Source: Arabidopsis thaliana (Eukaryota; Streptophyta; Magnoliopsida; Brassicales; Brassicaceae). Taken from it: a DNA stretch of 64,000 nt. The stretch lies in the NCBI RefSeq assembly GCF_000001735.4, contig NC_003070.9, forward strand, positions 24,785,971 through 24,849,970, written 5' to 3'. The notes under the pieces were generated by a model that was not told the DNA's origin, did not search any database, and saw nothing but the letters and a program-made list of their open reading frames with translations. Position numbers and translations under genes: made by a program. How positions within the stretch are numbered: position 1 is the stretch's first letter; every line of letters starts with the position of its first letter. Positions 36,001-46,673 of the stretch are shown in pieces.

Positions 36001-36307
36001 ACAAACAATATGATGAATTACACAAACAGAAAACAACTTAATTGGTAGTTTAAGTTGGAAGAGTGAGCACCATTGGTAATCTCCAAATTTGCCAGGCTCG
36101 ATCAAGGGCTCAACATTAGGTTCATCAGGAACCGTTAACTTAAGCGACACATCGAAGAGCTTAGCGAGTTGGCGTCTTGGATTTCCGGTGAATTCTTTAC
36201 TCTGTCAACATCATTCAACAAAAACAGTCATGAAACAGGAAGGAAGATTTACACTTTCTCCTGGATTAAAAAACTATACTGTTACTTACAGCTACAATGG
36301 TTGCCAT
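33094..36307 (-). CDS. Arginyl-tRNA synthetase, class Ia
   Basis: Seventeen exons on the minus strand: 36307-36290, 36201-36071, 35994-35919, 35832-35731, 35659-35444, 35351-35271, 35142-35059, 34959-34855, 34773-34595, 34515-34431, 34339-34153, 34046-33977, 33845-33776, 33693-33604, 33534-33466, 33382-33284, 33204-33094. They give 590 residues with every junction in phase. An N-terminal additional domain precedes the signature [17 protein letters not shown] (HVGH is the class I HIGH motif). [28 protein letters not shown] and the [11 protein letters not shown] block follow. There is no canonical [15 protein letters not shown] stands at that place, as in many ArgRS. The anticodon-binding helical domain ends in [17 protein letters not shown]. 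It charges tRNA-Arg. No strong transit peptide is visible at this start, so it is probably the cytosolic enzyme (AT1G66530, from memory). Confidence 0.95.
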
Positions 36308-38509
36308 CGAAATTGAAGCAGAAGACTGGTGAGAGCAGAGGAAGCCAAAACGGATCCGACGAATAATTGTTTAGGGTTGGACAATTTTTTACCGTGTTTG
36401 ACAAAAGTCAAATTTCCAATTCACTTTTATTTTAATCGGGCTTTAACGAGAGGCCCATTATTCATTTGTCACAAAACACATGACTAGTTTCAAAATTTAT
36501 GTGTAGCAGTCCTTAATTTATTCAATATCTCGATGTTTGTTTCTAAAATCAGTTTTGTTGAATCTAAATCTATGTTTTATTTTTGAACTATATAAGGCCC
36601 ATGTAAGATATAAATATAAAATTTTATTGATATTTTTTGAATTTTGAATAGTAAATAAGTAATCTATACATTTTTAATATTTAATTAAATAATTTTGTTT
36701 TAAACAAATTTATGCATTCTATTTTATATCTATTCTACATTTTAATTATACACACTCAATCTTATTGATGATATTTGAATTTCTAAATAGTAACTCAAAC
36801 ACTTTTTCTATATTTAATTTAGTATTTAGAAGAAAAGAAAAAAAACAAATTTCTATCTTATACATTCAATTCTGCAATACAGTTTAACTATTTATTTCAT
36901 CATAATAAACTTGATTTTAATTTTATACACTTCACCATAAGTAATAACAATTTCATATCAAACAATATTTTAAATTTTTTTTGTTTGCACCCAATGGGCA
37001 TCGATTTAACATATATGATTATTCATAACACTTGCAAGATTTTTGTTATAGCTTAAACTTTTTAGTTTTTGTTAGGTGTTTGTGGATCACCTATAATTTG
37101 TAAGGTTGAATTCATTTAGTTTAATTTTATTGGTCAACGATACTTTTCGACACTATCTATTATTAATTCATGTCTGTGTTTCAATTTAACTAATTTTAGT
37201 TATGGCCATAAGAAAATACTAACCACACAAAAAACTATATATATTGTACTATTGATGTCCATCAGTTTCAAATTACTCGAAAAATGAATATAATTTTCAT
37301 GTTTGTAGTTGCGACGTATTTCGGATTGAATGTAGAATTTGAAATGTTTCCATGTCCGTCAAACTATATTCTAATTACGAACGAGCTTGGTCCCGGTTTG
37401 GTTCTACAATAGCATTGTCACTCAAGAGACAACAATTTAAATGTCAAAAATTTACAGTTCAATGAAATAAAAAAAATTCGTTTCGCAGATAAGATAGGAA
37501 AAAGGACAAGATGGACTTGTGTTTTGAAACACGACTTATACATGCGATATTATTCAGAATTTATTGGATACAGAATGGCCAATGTTCGTCGATGTGGTGC
37601 TTCACGTCAGTGGATTGCCAGAAAAGCTGGAATTTACCTTACAAGAAATCAAAATCCACCACCAGTGTTCCAACATTTTTGGAATAAAACTAAATAATGT
37701 TTATGACAATGATATTTTTTCATCTTTATAATCTACGTCAACATTGTACGTACCCTATAGTTATAATTTATAGAAAATTAAATATGAATATATGGGTACA
37801 ATTAAGTTAATTTTAGTATTGACTTATTTGGTAATTGATGCTAGGAAAGCTGCCTAGGTGTTTTGAGTTCCATACAGGGTAGTTTTTTTTTTTTTTTTTA
37901 TAATTTTGTCTACATATTATTAGTTTATTACGATAATTGTATTCAATTATTTTAATTTATTGCAATCACAGAAAATTATAATAGAATGCATTAAAAACAA
38001 AATTGAACTTTTGCTTTATAATATTGAATACCTTTGTAAACGCTGTTAGAAAACTCCATTGTAATTTTGTACATATGTCAAAACAAACAAAACATGATTT
38101 TATGAATAAACCGTAGTTACTTTTGAACTAATTTTTAAACATATCAAAAGCTATAATAATTGAAGGTTTCAGCTATGTGTCATACCTCTTGATGTCGGAA
38201 AGTTTGGTCATTCGTCTGGCTCTAGAAGGCTTGAGAGTTCGATGTTATTGATTGAGTCATTTAATAGTTTCGATCTTTTATTGTCAAGACAACCAATGTG
38301 GTAGTCTATTCATCTAACGCTTGTAATTTATTCCCATGTGAGTATGTGACTTTGTTTGATGACTTGAGCTAAACTCTTTCTATAATTAAGTTTTCAAATT
38401 TTTGTGATGTTTTCAAAATCCACGTTTACAAAATAGTGCAAGCAAATTCTGAACCACATCTATAAAAATCCCAAAATTCAAAGTGAAGAAGAAAATCAAA
38501 TCAACAACA
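36308..38509. other. Intergenic upstream of ArgRS and of the P450
   Basis: Very AT-rich between 36500 and 37400, with long poly-A/T runs. A 37.5-37.7 kb stretch is GC-richer and looks like an old coding fragment (separate entry). A TATAAAAATCC box at 38461 lies about 50 bp before the P450 ATG. No complete gene. Confidence 0.5.
37528..37731 (+). pseudogene. Possible coding remnant of unknown family
   Basis: One plus frame stays open for about 65 codons in otherwise very AT-rich DNA and has protein-like composition (segments TEWPMFVDVVLHVSGLPEK and LEFTLQEIKIHHQCSN). It has no ATG at its left end and stops at TAA. I do not recognise the family. It could be a broken gene exon or chance. Confidence 0.25.
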
Positions 38510-40532
38510 ATGGAAGACGAAACTCAAACCCTAATTCTCATCACAATCCTAATCCTAACCCTCATCACTCTCACATTCCTCATCAAAAAACTCAAACCAA
38601 AACCAAACCTCCCACCATCTCCACCGTTCTCACTTCCAATCATCGGCCACCTCCGCCTTCTCAAACCACCGCTCCACCGTCTTTTCCTCACCATCTCTAA
38701 ATCACTAAACGATTCTCCGATCTTCTCCCTTCGTCTAGGAAACAAACTCGTTTTCGTAGTCTCTTCACACTCAATCGTCGAAGAATGCTTCACGAAAAAC
38801 GACGTCGTTCTCGCGAACCGTCCAAAGTCAATTGCTTCTTAACATATCTCGTACAATTACGCATCTATGGTATCAGCTCCGTATAGTGAGCATTGGAGGA
38901 ATCTCCGACGTATTGGCGCCGTCGAGATTTTCTCCAATCATCGGCTTAATAGCTTTTACACTATCCGCCGCGACGAGATCCGGCGACTTATCGCTCGTCT
39001 CTCTCGGTCTCCAAACGCTTCACTCGTAAGTGAGCTTAATTACTAATTTAGGATATAAATTTAGGGACTTAATCATTAATTTAGGATAAATTTAGTCCTT
39101 AATCATTAATTTAGGATAAAAAGTTAGGCCATAATCATCATTAGTATAGGATAAGGTTAGGCCTTAATCACTAATTTAGAATACTTCATTTGTAATTAGG
39201 CTAAATTACCAATTTAGGATAATTTGTACAACTAGGATATGTATATTTATTTAGGCCATAATCACTAATTTAGAAATCTTCACTTATAATTGAGTTAAAT
39301 ACTTAAATTACTATATTTTAGGATAATGTGTAACCAGCTACAAATTTATGAATTATGATGAAGAAATTGTTTATTGGTTGACATAATAATAGTAATCTCT
39401 AGTTCAGTCTCTGTTTATCGGTAAAAGTTTTTTTGAGTTGTGTCACTGAATTTGCAGGAATTTGCAAAGGTTGAGATGAATTCAATGTTATCTAACTTAG
39501 CATTCAACAACATTATTAGAATGGTGACGGGAAAATGTTACTATGGAGATGGTGCAGAGGATGATCCTGAGGCTAAACGTGTGCGGCAGCTTATCGCAGA
39601 GGCGATGAGTTGTTTTGGTGCAGGACATGCGGCTGATCATTTACCGATGTTGCGATGGATTACAGATTTCGAGAGGCGGGTAAAGAAGATTGCTGCTAGG
39701 CTTGATGAGTTTTTCCAAAGATTGGTTGATGAGAAACGTGTGGCAAAGGAGAAGAAGGAGAACACGATGATTGATCACTTGCTTTCTTTGCAAGTATCCC
39801 AACCTGAGTACTACACAGACCATACCATTAAAGGAACCATGCTTGTAAGTAATCCCCTAAGAGCATTTAAGTTAATGGTCACATTTGGTTTATTTCGTGT
39901 ATGTGTGCAATGTGCAGTCTCTTATACTTGCGGGGACTGATACATCAGCGGTAACATTGGAATGGGCATTATCAAGCCTTTTGAACAATCCTGAAGTACT
40001 AAAAAAGGTGAGAGATGAAATCGACAATCAAATTGGCTTGGACAGGCTTTTGGAAGAATCAGACATTCCAAACCTTCCTTATCTTCAGAACATTGTCTCT
40101 GAAACGTTGCGCTTGTATCCCGCTGGGCCCTTGTTAGTCCCACACATCTCATCAGAAGATTGTAAAGTAGGGGGTTACGATATGCCGTGTGGCACGATGT
40201 TATTGGTGAACGTCTGGGCTATACATAGAGATCCTAGGCTATGGGATGATCCCGCGAGTTTCAAGCCAGAGAGGTTTGAGAAAGAAGGAGAGACGCATAA
40301 GTTATTGACGTTCGGGTTAGGAAGAAGAGCGTGTCCTGGTTCCGGACTGGCTCGACGGCTAGTGAGCTTGAGTCTCGGGTCTTTGATTCAATGTTTTGAA
40401 TGGGAGAGGATTGGAGAAGAGGAGGTGGATATGACTGAAGGTGGTGGACTCACAATGCCTAGAGCTATTCCGTTGGTAGCCATGTGCAGAGCACGTGCCT
40501 TTGTTGGAAAAATTCCACATGAGTCTGGTTGA
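38510..40532 (+). pseudogene. CYP81-type cytochrome P450 with premature stop in exon 1
   Basis: Exons 38510-39025, 39458-39844 and 39918-40532 join in phase to 506 codons, a full-length plant A-type P450: N-terminal membrane anchor, [14 protein letters not shown] hinge, I-helix [23 protein letters not shown] (ExxR), FKPERF, and haem loop [10 protein letters not shown] with the Cys ligand. The only lesion I find is TAA at 38840-38842 (codon 111), between RPKSIAS and HISYNYAS, where CYP81 members have a Lys. Translation from the next ATG at 38867 would give 386 residues, which is the length I recall for the AT1G66540 model; that product would lack the anchor and hinge. Relatives hydroxylate isoflavonoids, glucosinolate indoles and similar compounds in the ER. 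Substrate unknown. Best read as a recent nonsense allele or pseudogene. Confidence 0.8.
39030..39290 (+). repeat. Degenerate minisatellite in P450 intron 1
   Basis: The first intron is built from imperfect repeats of a unit with the core TTAATCATTAATTTAGGATA followed by AATTTAGTCC or AAGTTAGGCC variants. At least five partial copies are visible. It probably arose by replication slippage. Confidence 0.65.
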
Positions 40533-41102
40533 TTTTGTATACTTTTGTAAATTCTATTGCTAGCTATATACATGTGTTTAGATATTCTAAGTAATGGTTT
40601 ATTTCTGTATATTTGAGTCACTACTACTTTGGTACTATGTAAAACTAGTGTTCTAAAATACGGTATATACGATCGTATATATGATATATACACTGTACAC
40701 TTGAAAGTCGTATTCTATTATAGCTGTACAGTTGTTAAACACGATGAAAGCTACACGATCTATATATATATATAATGATTATATGCGTATATTCGTGAAT
40801 TTTGTGTATACTACGTATTAAAAAAAGCTAACAAACAAAAACTATGTTATTTTATTAATGATTGGAAAAGCAATTTAACAATACAATTAGATTGTCTCTC
40901 GAGAAAGAGAACCAAAAAGAAAAAGCCAGATTCATTAATGTAACGTTTGACGTTCGTAAACTAGTGGTTTTATGCACCAGTTCTTACCAGTTACCAAACT
41001 GATACATATATAACACAAATTATATTTTAGTGTATTAAAGAATCATATTTTCTGTATTTTACACTTTTATTTATTTATTCATTAATAGACCCATGTATTT
41101 TC

Positions 41103-41285
41103 TAATTTATCTACACCAATATTCAACAGATTATATATTTAATTGAATTTATCATTTTGGAATTAAGTAAGTAGATGATACTTTTCTTGAATCTGCATTT
41201 ACATACCAATTTTCAAGAACGGAATAACTAAACAGAATGTTTTCGTGAGCAAAAAATAAAGTTTTTCTTCTTCATTAGCTCCACC
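41103..41285. repeat. Upstream segment shared by WRKY67 and WRKY64 (copy 1)
   Basis: Begins CTAATTTATCTACACCAATA and includes TCATTTTGGAATTAAGTAAG and ATACTTTTCTTGAATC. The matching copy is at 44458-44654. It shows that the duplication that made the WRKY genes also took upstream DNA. Confidence 0.7.
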
Positions 41286-41907
41286 TATCTGATGAATTAT
41301 GATAAACAATGAAATCATCGAACATGAAAGAAATAATGATACATTTAAGTTGGTTGAAAACATAAAAGAAAAACTAAATAATCATATTGTAGACATGCAC
41401 TGCACGAAACGAGACGAAAAATAAAAAACAATACAATCAATACATAATCATTAATAAAAATAAACTAAACAAAAAATCATTAATTAAATATAAAATATTG
41501 GCTATATACATATTAGTATATTCTCTAATGAATGAGTCACGGCACCTATAATGCTATACACACACAGTGTAGTTTCGTTTTTTTTTTTTTTTTACATCTA
41601 CACAATTGAATTTCGTTTATCATCATCACATTTAACGAGTGACGATAAGTCAAATATTTGGTAACACTTATCATTTGCCTATTTTAGTTGATTCTAATAT
41701 ATTTTTTCCTTCTTTTAACAAATTATTTCGTCAGCACTAAAGAAAAGGAAGATCAAATGACATCATGTCGACAAGGATTTAATCAACATGTCGATGTCTT
41801 TTAACCAAAAGAAAACAAAAAAGTCTTTAATGTGTAACGGGACTACAACAATCAACAAGTGTGGTTTATATATAATATATATTCAAAGATGCACAGACTT
41901 ATCTATC

Positions 41908-42008
41908 TTTCGAAAAAATCGTGTAGAAGGTACAAAACAGTTTTTCGAGAAAATCGTGTAGAAGGTACAAAACAGTGTTTCGAAAAATCGTGTAGAAGGT
42001 ACAAAACT
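41908..42008. repeat. Three-copy 33-35 bp minisatellite
   Basis: Units at 41908-41940, 41941-41975 and 41976-42008 share the core AATCGTGTAGAAGGTACAAA. It lies about 560 bp upstream of the WRKY67 ATG. Confidence 0.85.
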
Positions 42009-42566
42009 GTAGAAAACGTAAACTAACAATAGGTACACGTTCAATTCATATTTTCGAATTAAAATGGTAAGAAAATTCAATGAAACCTCATAAATATATT
42101 ATCTTGTTTTTTCAAGATCTTCTAAGATGTAATAAACCTTGGATGAAATACTCATATGAATCAATGCATATTGAGTATTGAGATCAAATTTAGTGTGTAG
42201 ATTAAAAATTGATGTACACATCTTTAGAGCTCTTTTAAAAATATGTATATTTTGTCAACTAGTATGTGATTATTATATGGTGTTCAAGTGTAAGTCCGTC
42301 GTGTGTTCTTTATGGACTTGTGAAATATCAATAATTATATCTCTGCGGGGATTGGTGGGACCAAGTCGGCGGGTTTCTTTGGTTTCGAAAAGAATCCTCT
42401 CACTTGGTCAAGACAGAAAAATTGTGGTTTTGCCACATAATAAAGTTAAAAACGTAAGACCGAAAATCAAATGTCGACAAGAATATTTGTCTTATAAAGA
42501 CATAACGAGACTGAAGGAAAAATTAATGCTCAAACCAAATACATACCTCAAACTCAAACACAAGAA

Positions 42567-43619
42567 ATGGTTTCCAACATTGATCACAAGGCTATGGAAG
42601 CACTCCTCCGTGGCCAAGGATGCGCTAACAACCTCAAGATTCTCCTTGAAAACGGCGAAATAAGCTCAGTTTCAACAGAACCACTCATCCACACCATTCT
42701 CGATTCTTTCTCACTTGCTCTGTCTTTTATGGATTCTCCTAATCATCCACCATACCATGAATCCTCTTCTCATAACATGGCAAGTCATATGTCCCGGAGA
42801 TCATCTAAGCAGTAAGTTACCAACAAAATTCTAAACTCAAATTGTATATGTCGTATGCAAATTTTCATAAGTTCAAAATCAAGTGAAGTCGCACATGTTT
42901 TTTTTTTTATGTTACTTTATCATATCTTCTATAACCTTCGATTCAAGTGTCTCCTATATTCTTGATAATTCCTAGAGTACAACATCGCAGAAAACTTTGT
43001 GTAGCAGAAGGTTTAGTGAATTACAATCACGATTCCCGGACTATGTGCCCCAATGATGGCTTCACCTGGAGGAAATATGGACAAAAAACCATTAAAGCCT
43101 CAGCGCACAAAAGGTTAGTCAATTAGGTAAATTAGAAAAACAGAGCCAATGCTCTGTTTTATGAAAGACATGTAAATAGAGTACCGGCTATTTATTTATT
43201 TTAAGCAGCGATAGATATAAAAGTGCTATATTTACAGGTGTTACTATCGGTGTACCTATGCAAAAGACCAAAACTGCAATGCTACAAAGCGGGTGCAGAA
43301 GATCAAAGACAACCCTCCAGTGTACAGAACCACTTACTTGGGAAAACATGTGTGTAAAGCTTTTGCAGTTCATGATGATACATATAGTTCCACGATGATT
43401 CGATTCGACCAAGTTGTTCCTGAACCGATTATGCCGCAGCTCACAACAATTGACCACCAAGTAATTACCGTGGAGGAAAACTCCGCAGAACATATCATGA
43501 ACCAAGAATGTGATATTAATGATTATTTGGTGGATGATGACCCATTTTGGGCTAGTCAATTTCCCCCGTTTCCATCGAGTGACACAATGTTCTTGGAAAA
43601 CATTTCTGCTTTTGATTAG
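42567..43619 (+). CDS. WRKY67: Group III WRKY transcription factor WRKY67
   Basis: Exons 42567-42811, 42976-43113 (or 42991-43113) and 43238-43619 give 254 (or 249) residues; 254 is the length I recall for WRKY67. The WRKY domain (about 110-170) has the heptapeptide WRKYGQK and a group III zinc finger C-x7-C-x23-H-x-C starting CYYRCTYAKDQNC and ending YLGKHVC; the second intron interrupts the domain just before CYYR. An acidic C-terminal tail (INDYLVDDDPFWASQFPPF) may act in activation. The N-terminal segment ALLRGQGCANNLK is shared by the three WRKYs of this window. WRKY proteins bind W-boxes (TTGAC) in the nucleus and act in defence and stress. It is in the same orientation as WRKY64 (about 4 kb away) and WRKY63, forming a dispersed tandem family. 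Confidence 0.93.
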
Positions 43620-44457
43620 AACCTTATCCAGGTTTTGAACAACAAATCTATCAAGCTTTTTATGTTGTCATGGTGGATATTGATTGATTCTGCACTTCTT
43701 TTCAAGTTTATGTTTTGTAATTTAGATTTACATGCATTAAATTTACAGTGTCTTTTTGTGTAAGTTTTATCAGTCATGTACTTTTGCGTTTATTCAAAAA
43801 TAAAGAAAGAAGACGTAATATCTATACAAGTTTTGAGAGTTCCCTTAATTGTAGATTCATAAAACGAGTGAAATAGATAAGAAATGATTCGTTTATCACC
43901 TAATACTTCAATGTTTTGGGTAAAAAAGAAGTTAAATTTGCTTGAGCAATGTGAAGTATTTTTAATTTGATTTATGACTATCATGCGATTACTAATGCAA
44001 TTTATTTGGTCCAATTATTTTGTATCATCATCACTTCTGTGGACAATTTCGATTGCTTGAGCAATAGCTGGAAGAACTTTAGCTAGGCCAATATCAATAT
44101 GACCAGTTTATATATTCAAGTCTTCTCTATCTTTTTGTTGAGAACTTACATGTACGTTTTTAAAGGCCGAGTGATTATTCTTGGTAAATTATGAAAAAAA
44201 AAAGAAACTTGTTCTTACATCAAAACATGTCGAAGGGATGAAGAAAGAGTCGAAAACAGTAATAGAATCTATCATTTTTTCGGCCCGAGAATTTCTTATT
44301 ACAGTTATCAAAAAAAGAAAAAAAAAAAATCTACCATTTTCTTATATCATATCTTATTCTACCTTCTCTCAATTTTAATAAGTTCCAAATGTTTTTCTTG
44401 GTCACTAATATATAGTATGTTTTAAATAAGTAGTGTAAAAAGTAACGGTGTACTTCC

Positions 44458-44654
44458 TAATTTATCTGCACCACTAATATTCAACAAAATGTAAATTTTA
44501 ATTACATTTGTTATTTTGGAATGAAGTGAGTAGTAGGTGACGATACTTTTCTTGAATTCGCCTTTACACATACACACCAACGACCAACCTCAAGAACAGA
44601 ATAATAAAACGATGTTCGTCAGCAAAACTTATTTTTTTCTTCTTCGTTAGCACT
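44458..44654. repeat. Upstream segment shared by WRKY67 and WRKY64 (copy 2)
   Basis: Matches 41103-41285 with small indels. It lies about 3.0 kb upstream of WRKY64, against 1.3-1.5 kb for copy 1 and WRKY67; the extra distance is partly the hAT-like insertion at 45662-46665. Confidence 0.7.
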
Positions 44655-45336
44655 TATATTATTTATTAGATAGTTAACAAAACTAATTTATTCGTTAGGC
44701 TGTATTCGTTTAATCTTTGAACATAGTGTGTTTCTGACAAAAACTTATATATTTTTAAATTCAATTAGTATATAGAGTAACTAAAGTTATGTTCTTATAA
44801 ATGTTTGACATTGTTTTTTTAAAATAAGAAACTAATTTATAGACTATACCATATGGAATAACAGAAGGGTGTTGGAGGCTTTGGAAAAATTCCTCTAATT
44901 TAAAATTACAAGTATTTTAGATAGAAATTTCCCAACTTACCTTCATAAATCATAACTAGCAATTGATAAAACTAGTTTAAATAAAAAAAGAAAAAGAAAA
45001 AACCTAACTTGAAAAATTAAATCAAAAACGTGTTGATTAAAAACACATCAACACGTATTATTATCAATAAAACCCCTCAATTTCTTTGTCAAACAGTCAA
45101 AAGTTTGGGTGGAAAGTGGTGGTACGTATACAAAAAAAAAAAAAAAAAAAAAAAAAAACATTATTTGATGATATTTATGGAAATAAAGTATGAAGAATGG
45201 CTTGCAGAAAGTGGAACAATCGAGAATATTCGAAGTCGGCAGAGTTCCGGATTTGGGTGACGAAGAAAACTTTACATTATGGAGTTGTAAGAAACATTAA
45301 TTGACTCAGTCCAAATACTTTGAGTTTGGTTTCTTA

Positions 45337-45482
45337 CACGTGTTTGAAGAAAAAAAACACACGTGTTCTCCTTCTTTCTTCACGTGCTCAATGAAATGAC
45401 GTTGACGTACAAGTAATGACGTTGACGTTGACGTACAAGTAATGACTCAGTCCACATCACGGTGACGTACAAGTAATGACGT
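45337..45482. promoter_or_regulatory. Cluster of G-boxes and repeated TGACG (as-1-like) motifs
   Basis: Three CACGTG G-boxes (45337-45342, 45360-45365, 45381-45386) are followed by three identical copies of GACGTACAAGTAATGAC (45404-45420, 45430-45446, 45464-45480) that create about seven TGACG cores. G-boxes bind bZIP/bHLH factors including ABA-response ABFs; TGACG is the TGA-bZIP core of salicylate- and xenobiotic-responsive elements. It lies about 2.2 kb upstream of WRKY64, with the hAT-like element in between, so its target is uncertain. Confidence 0.5.
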
Positions 45483-45661
45483 TGTAATTTATTTTTTATT
45501 GTAATCAAACCAAATGATACTAATAGTTTGACTTTTAGCTAGTGTTCAAAGATTTGCTCTGCGTTTGTTTCTAGAGCTTGCACAGTTGCATCTACGAATG
45601 TATTTGGATAAATTAATCAAACCAAATGTTATAGATTACAAACATCCACATCGACTGTATT

Positions 45662-46665
45662 TAGGGATGTCAAAATCGGTCAAAATTCATGGGTTAATTC
45701 AACTCAACTCAACCCATGAACCCTAATGAGTTGAAAATTTTGACTTAAATGAGTTGATGGGTCAGATGGGTTGATGAGTCAATTGGTTTGATGAGTAAAA
45801 TGAGTTGGGTTGTAATGGTTAATGGTTTCAATGGTTTACCCAATTAACCCATCAAATTTTGTAAAATTGAATTAAACCAACTAAAATCTCTAAACCAATG
45901 CCAATTTAAGTTTAACCAACACATCTAAACCAATTTAATAAAATTAATATTTTTCCAAATTTCTTAAATATACAAGCGATGCAATTGAGAAAAAATAAAC
46001 TCGTAATTTTTCCACCAAAAAACATAAACCCGTGATTTTCCCGCCAAAAACGTAAACCTGTGATTTTCCCGCCAAAAACGTAAATCCATAATTTTCCCGC
46101 CAAAAACGTAAACCCGTAATTTTCCCGCCAAAAATGTAACCCCGTGATTTTCCCGCCAAAAACGTAAATCCGTAATTTTTCCGCCAAAAACGCAAACCCG
46201 TGATTTTCCCGCCAAAAACGTAAACCCGTGATTTTCCCGCCAAAAACGTAAACCCGAGATTTTTCCGCCAAAAACGTAAATCCGTTATTTTTTCGTCCAA
46301 AACATAAATCCATCATTTTCCGGCCAAAAACGTAAAAACCTATAATTTTCCCGCCAAAAACGTAAATCCGTGATTTTCGGTACAAAAAACGTAAACCTGT
46401 AAAAAGTGGAATCCGTAAATATCTTAAGTTTGATGATAATGAATTAATCGTGATAATTATTTATTATTTTTTTATAATAATAATTAATTAAATTATTACT
46501 TAAATGGATTAACCCATTTAATAACTCAACCCATTAAATTAAATGAGTTATGGGTTGACTCAACCCATTTAGTTAAATGAGTTGGGTCAACCCATAACTC
46601 ATTTAATTCTAAACTCATTTGATTATGAGTTGAGTTGAGTTGGGTTACCCATTTTAACACTCCTA
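45662..46665. mobile_element. Non-autonomous hAT-like element with internal minisatellite
   Basis: Ends are inverted: TAGGGATGTCAAAATCGGTC on the left and, read inward on the other strand, TAGGAGTGTTAAAATGGGTA on the right, each followed by repeats of CAACTCAACTCAACCCAT type. Flanks ACTGTATT (45654-45661) and ACTGTACT (46666-46673) match at 7 of 8 positions, the target-site duplication length of hAT transposons. There is no transposase frame; the core is a 30-bp minisatellite. Mobilisation would need an enzyme from elsewhere. It is inserted between the G-box/TGACG cluster and WRKY64. Confidence 0.75.
46005..46400. repeat. 30-bp minisatellite, about 13 copies
   Basis: Tandem units with the core CCGCCAAAAACGTAAACC and a variable GTGATTTTCC part. 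As the unit is a multiple of three, all three minus-strand frames stay open and read as a repeated ten-residue pattern (for example GGKITGLRFW), but these are not genes. The unit contains an AACGT core. Confidence 0.9.
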
Positions 46666-46673
46666 ACTGTACT

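Larger units (their letters stand above)
40533..42566. other. Intergenic upstream of WRKY67
   Basis: AT-rich. Contains a stretch (about 41103-41285) that recurs upstream of WRKY64 (about 44458-44654), a 23-bp-scale poly-T at about 41578, and a three-copy minisatellite at 41908-42008. An open frame at 42178-42663 overlaps the WRKY67 start in another phase and looks accidental. Confidence 0.55.
43620..45653. other. Intergenic between WRKY67 and WRKY64, proximal part
   Basis: Contains the WRKY67 3' UTR, the second copy of the shared upstream segment (44458-44654), a long poly-A at about 45131-45158 and a cluster of G-box and TGACG motifs (45337-45482). No gene seen. Confidence 0.55.

Noticed and set aside
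42178..42663. 161-residue plus frame upstream of and overlapping WRKY67
   Set aside because: It runs into WRKY67 exon 1 in another phase, has no domain, and its 5' part is AT-rich non-coding-like sequence.
45912..46385. Long minus-strand frames with repeated FLAGKSRVYVFGGKI-like peptides
   Set aside because: They are open only because the underlying 30-bp minisatellite unit is a multiple of three and lacks stops; all three frames look alike and there is no promoter or domain.
46005..46400. Regular 30-bp array, considered as a CRISPR-like array
   Set aside because: Units abut with no unique spacers, there are no cas genes, and the context is a plant nuclear genome.
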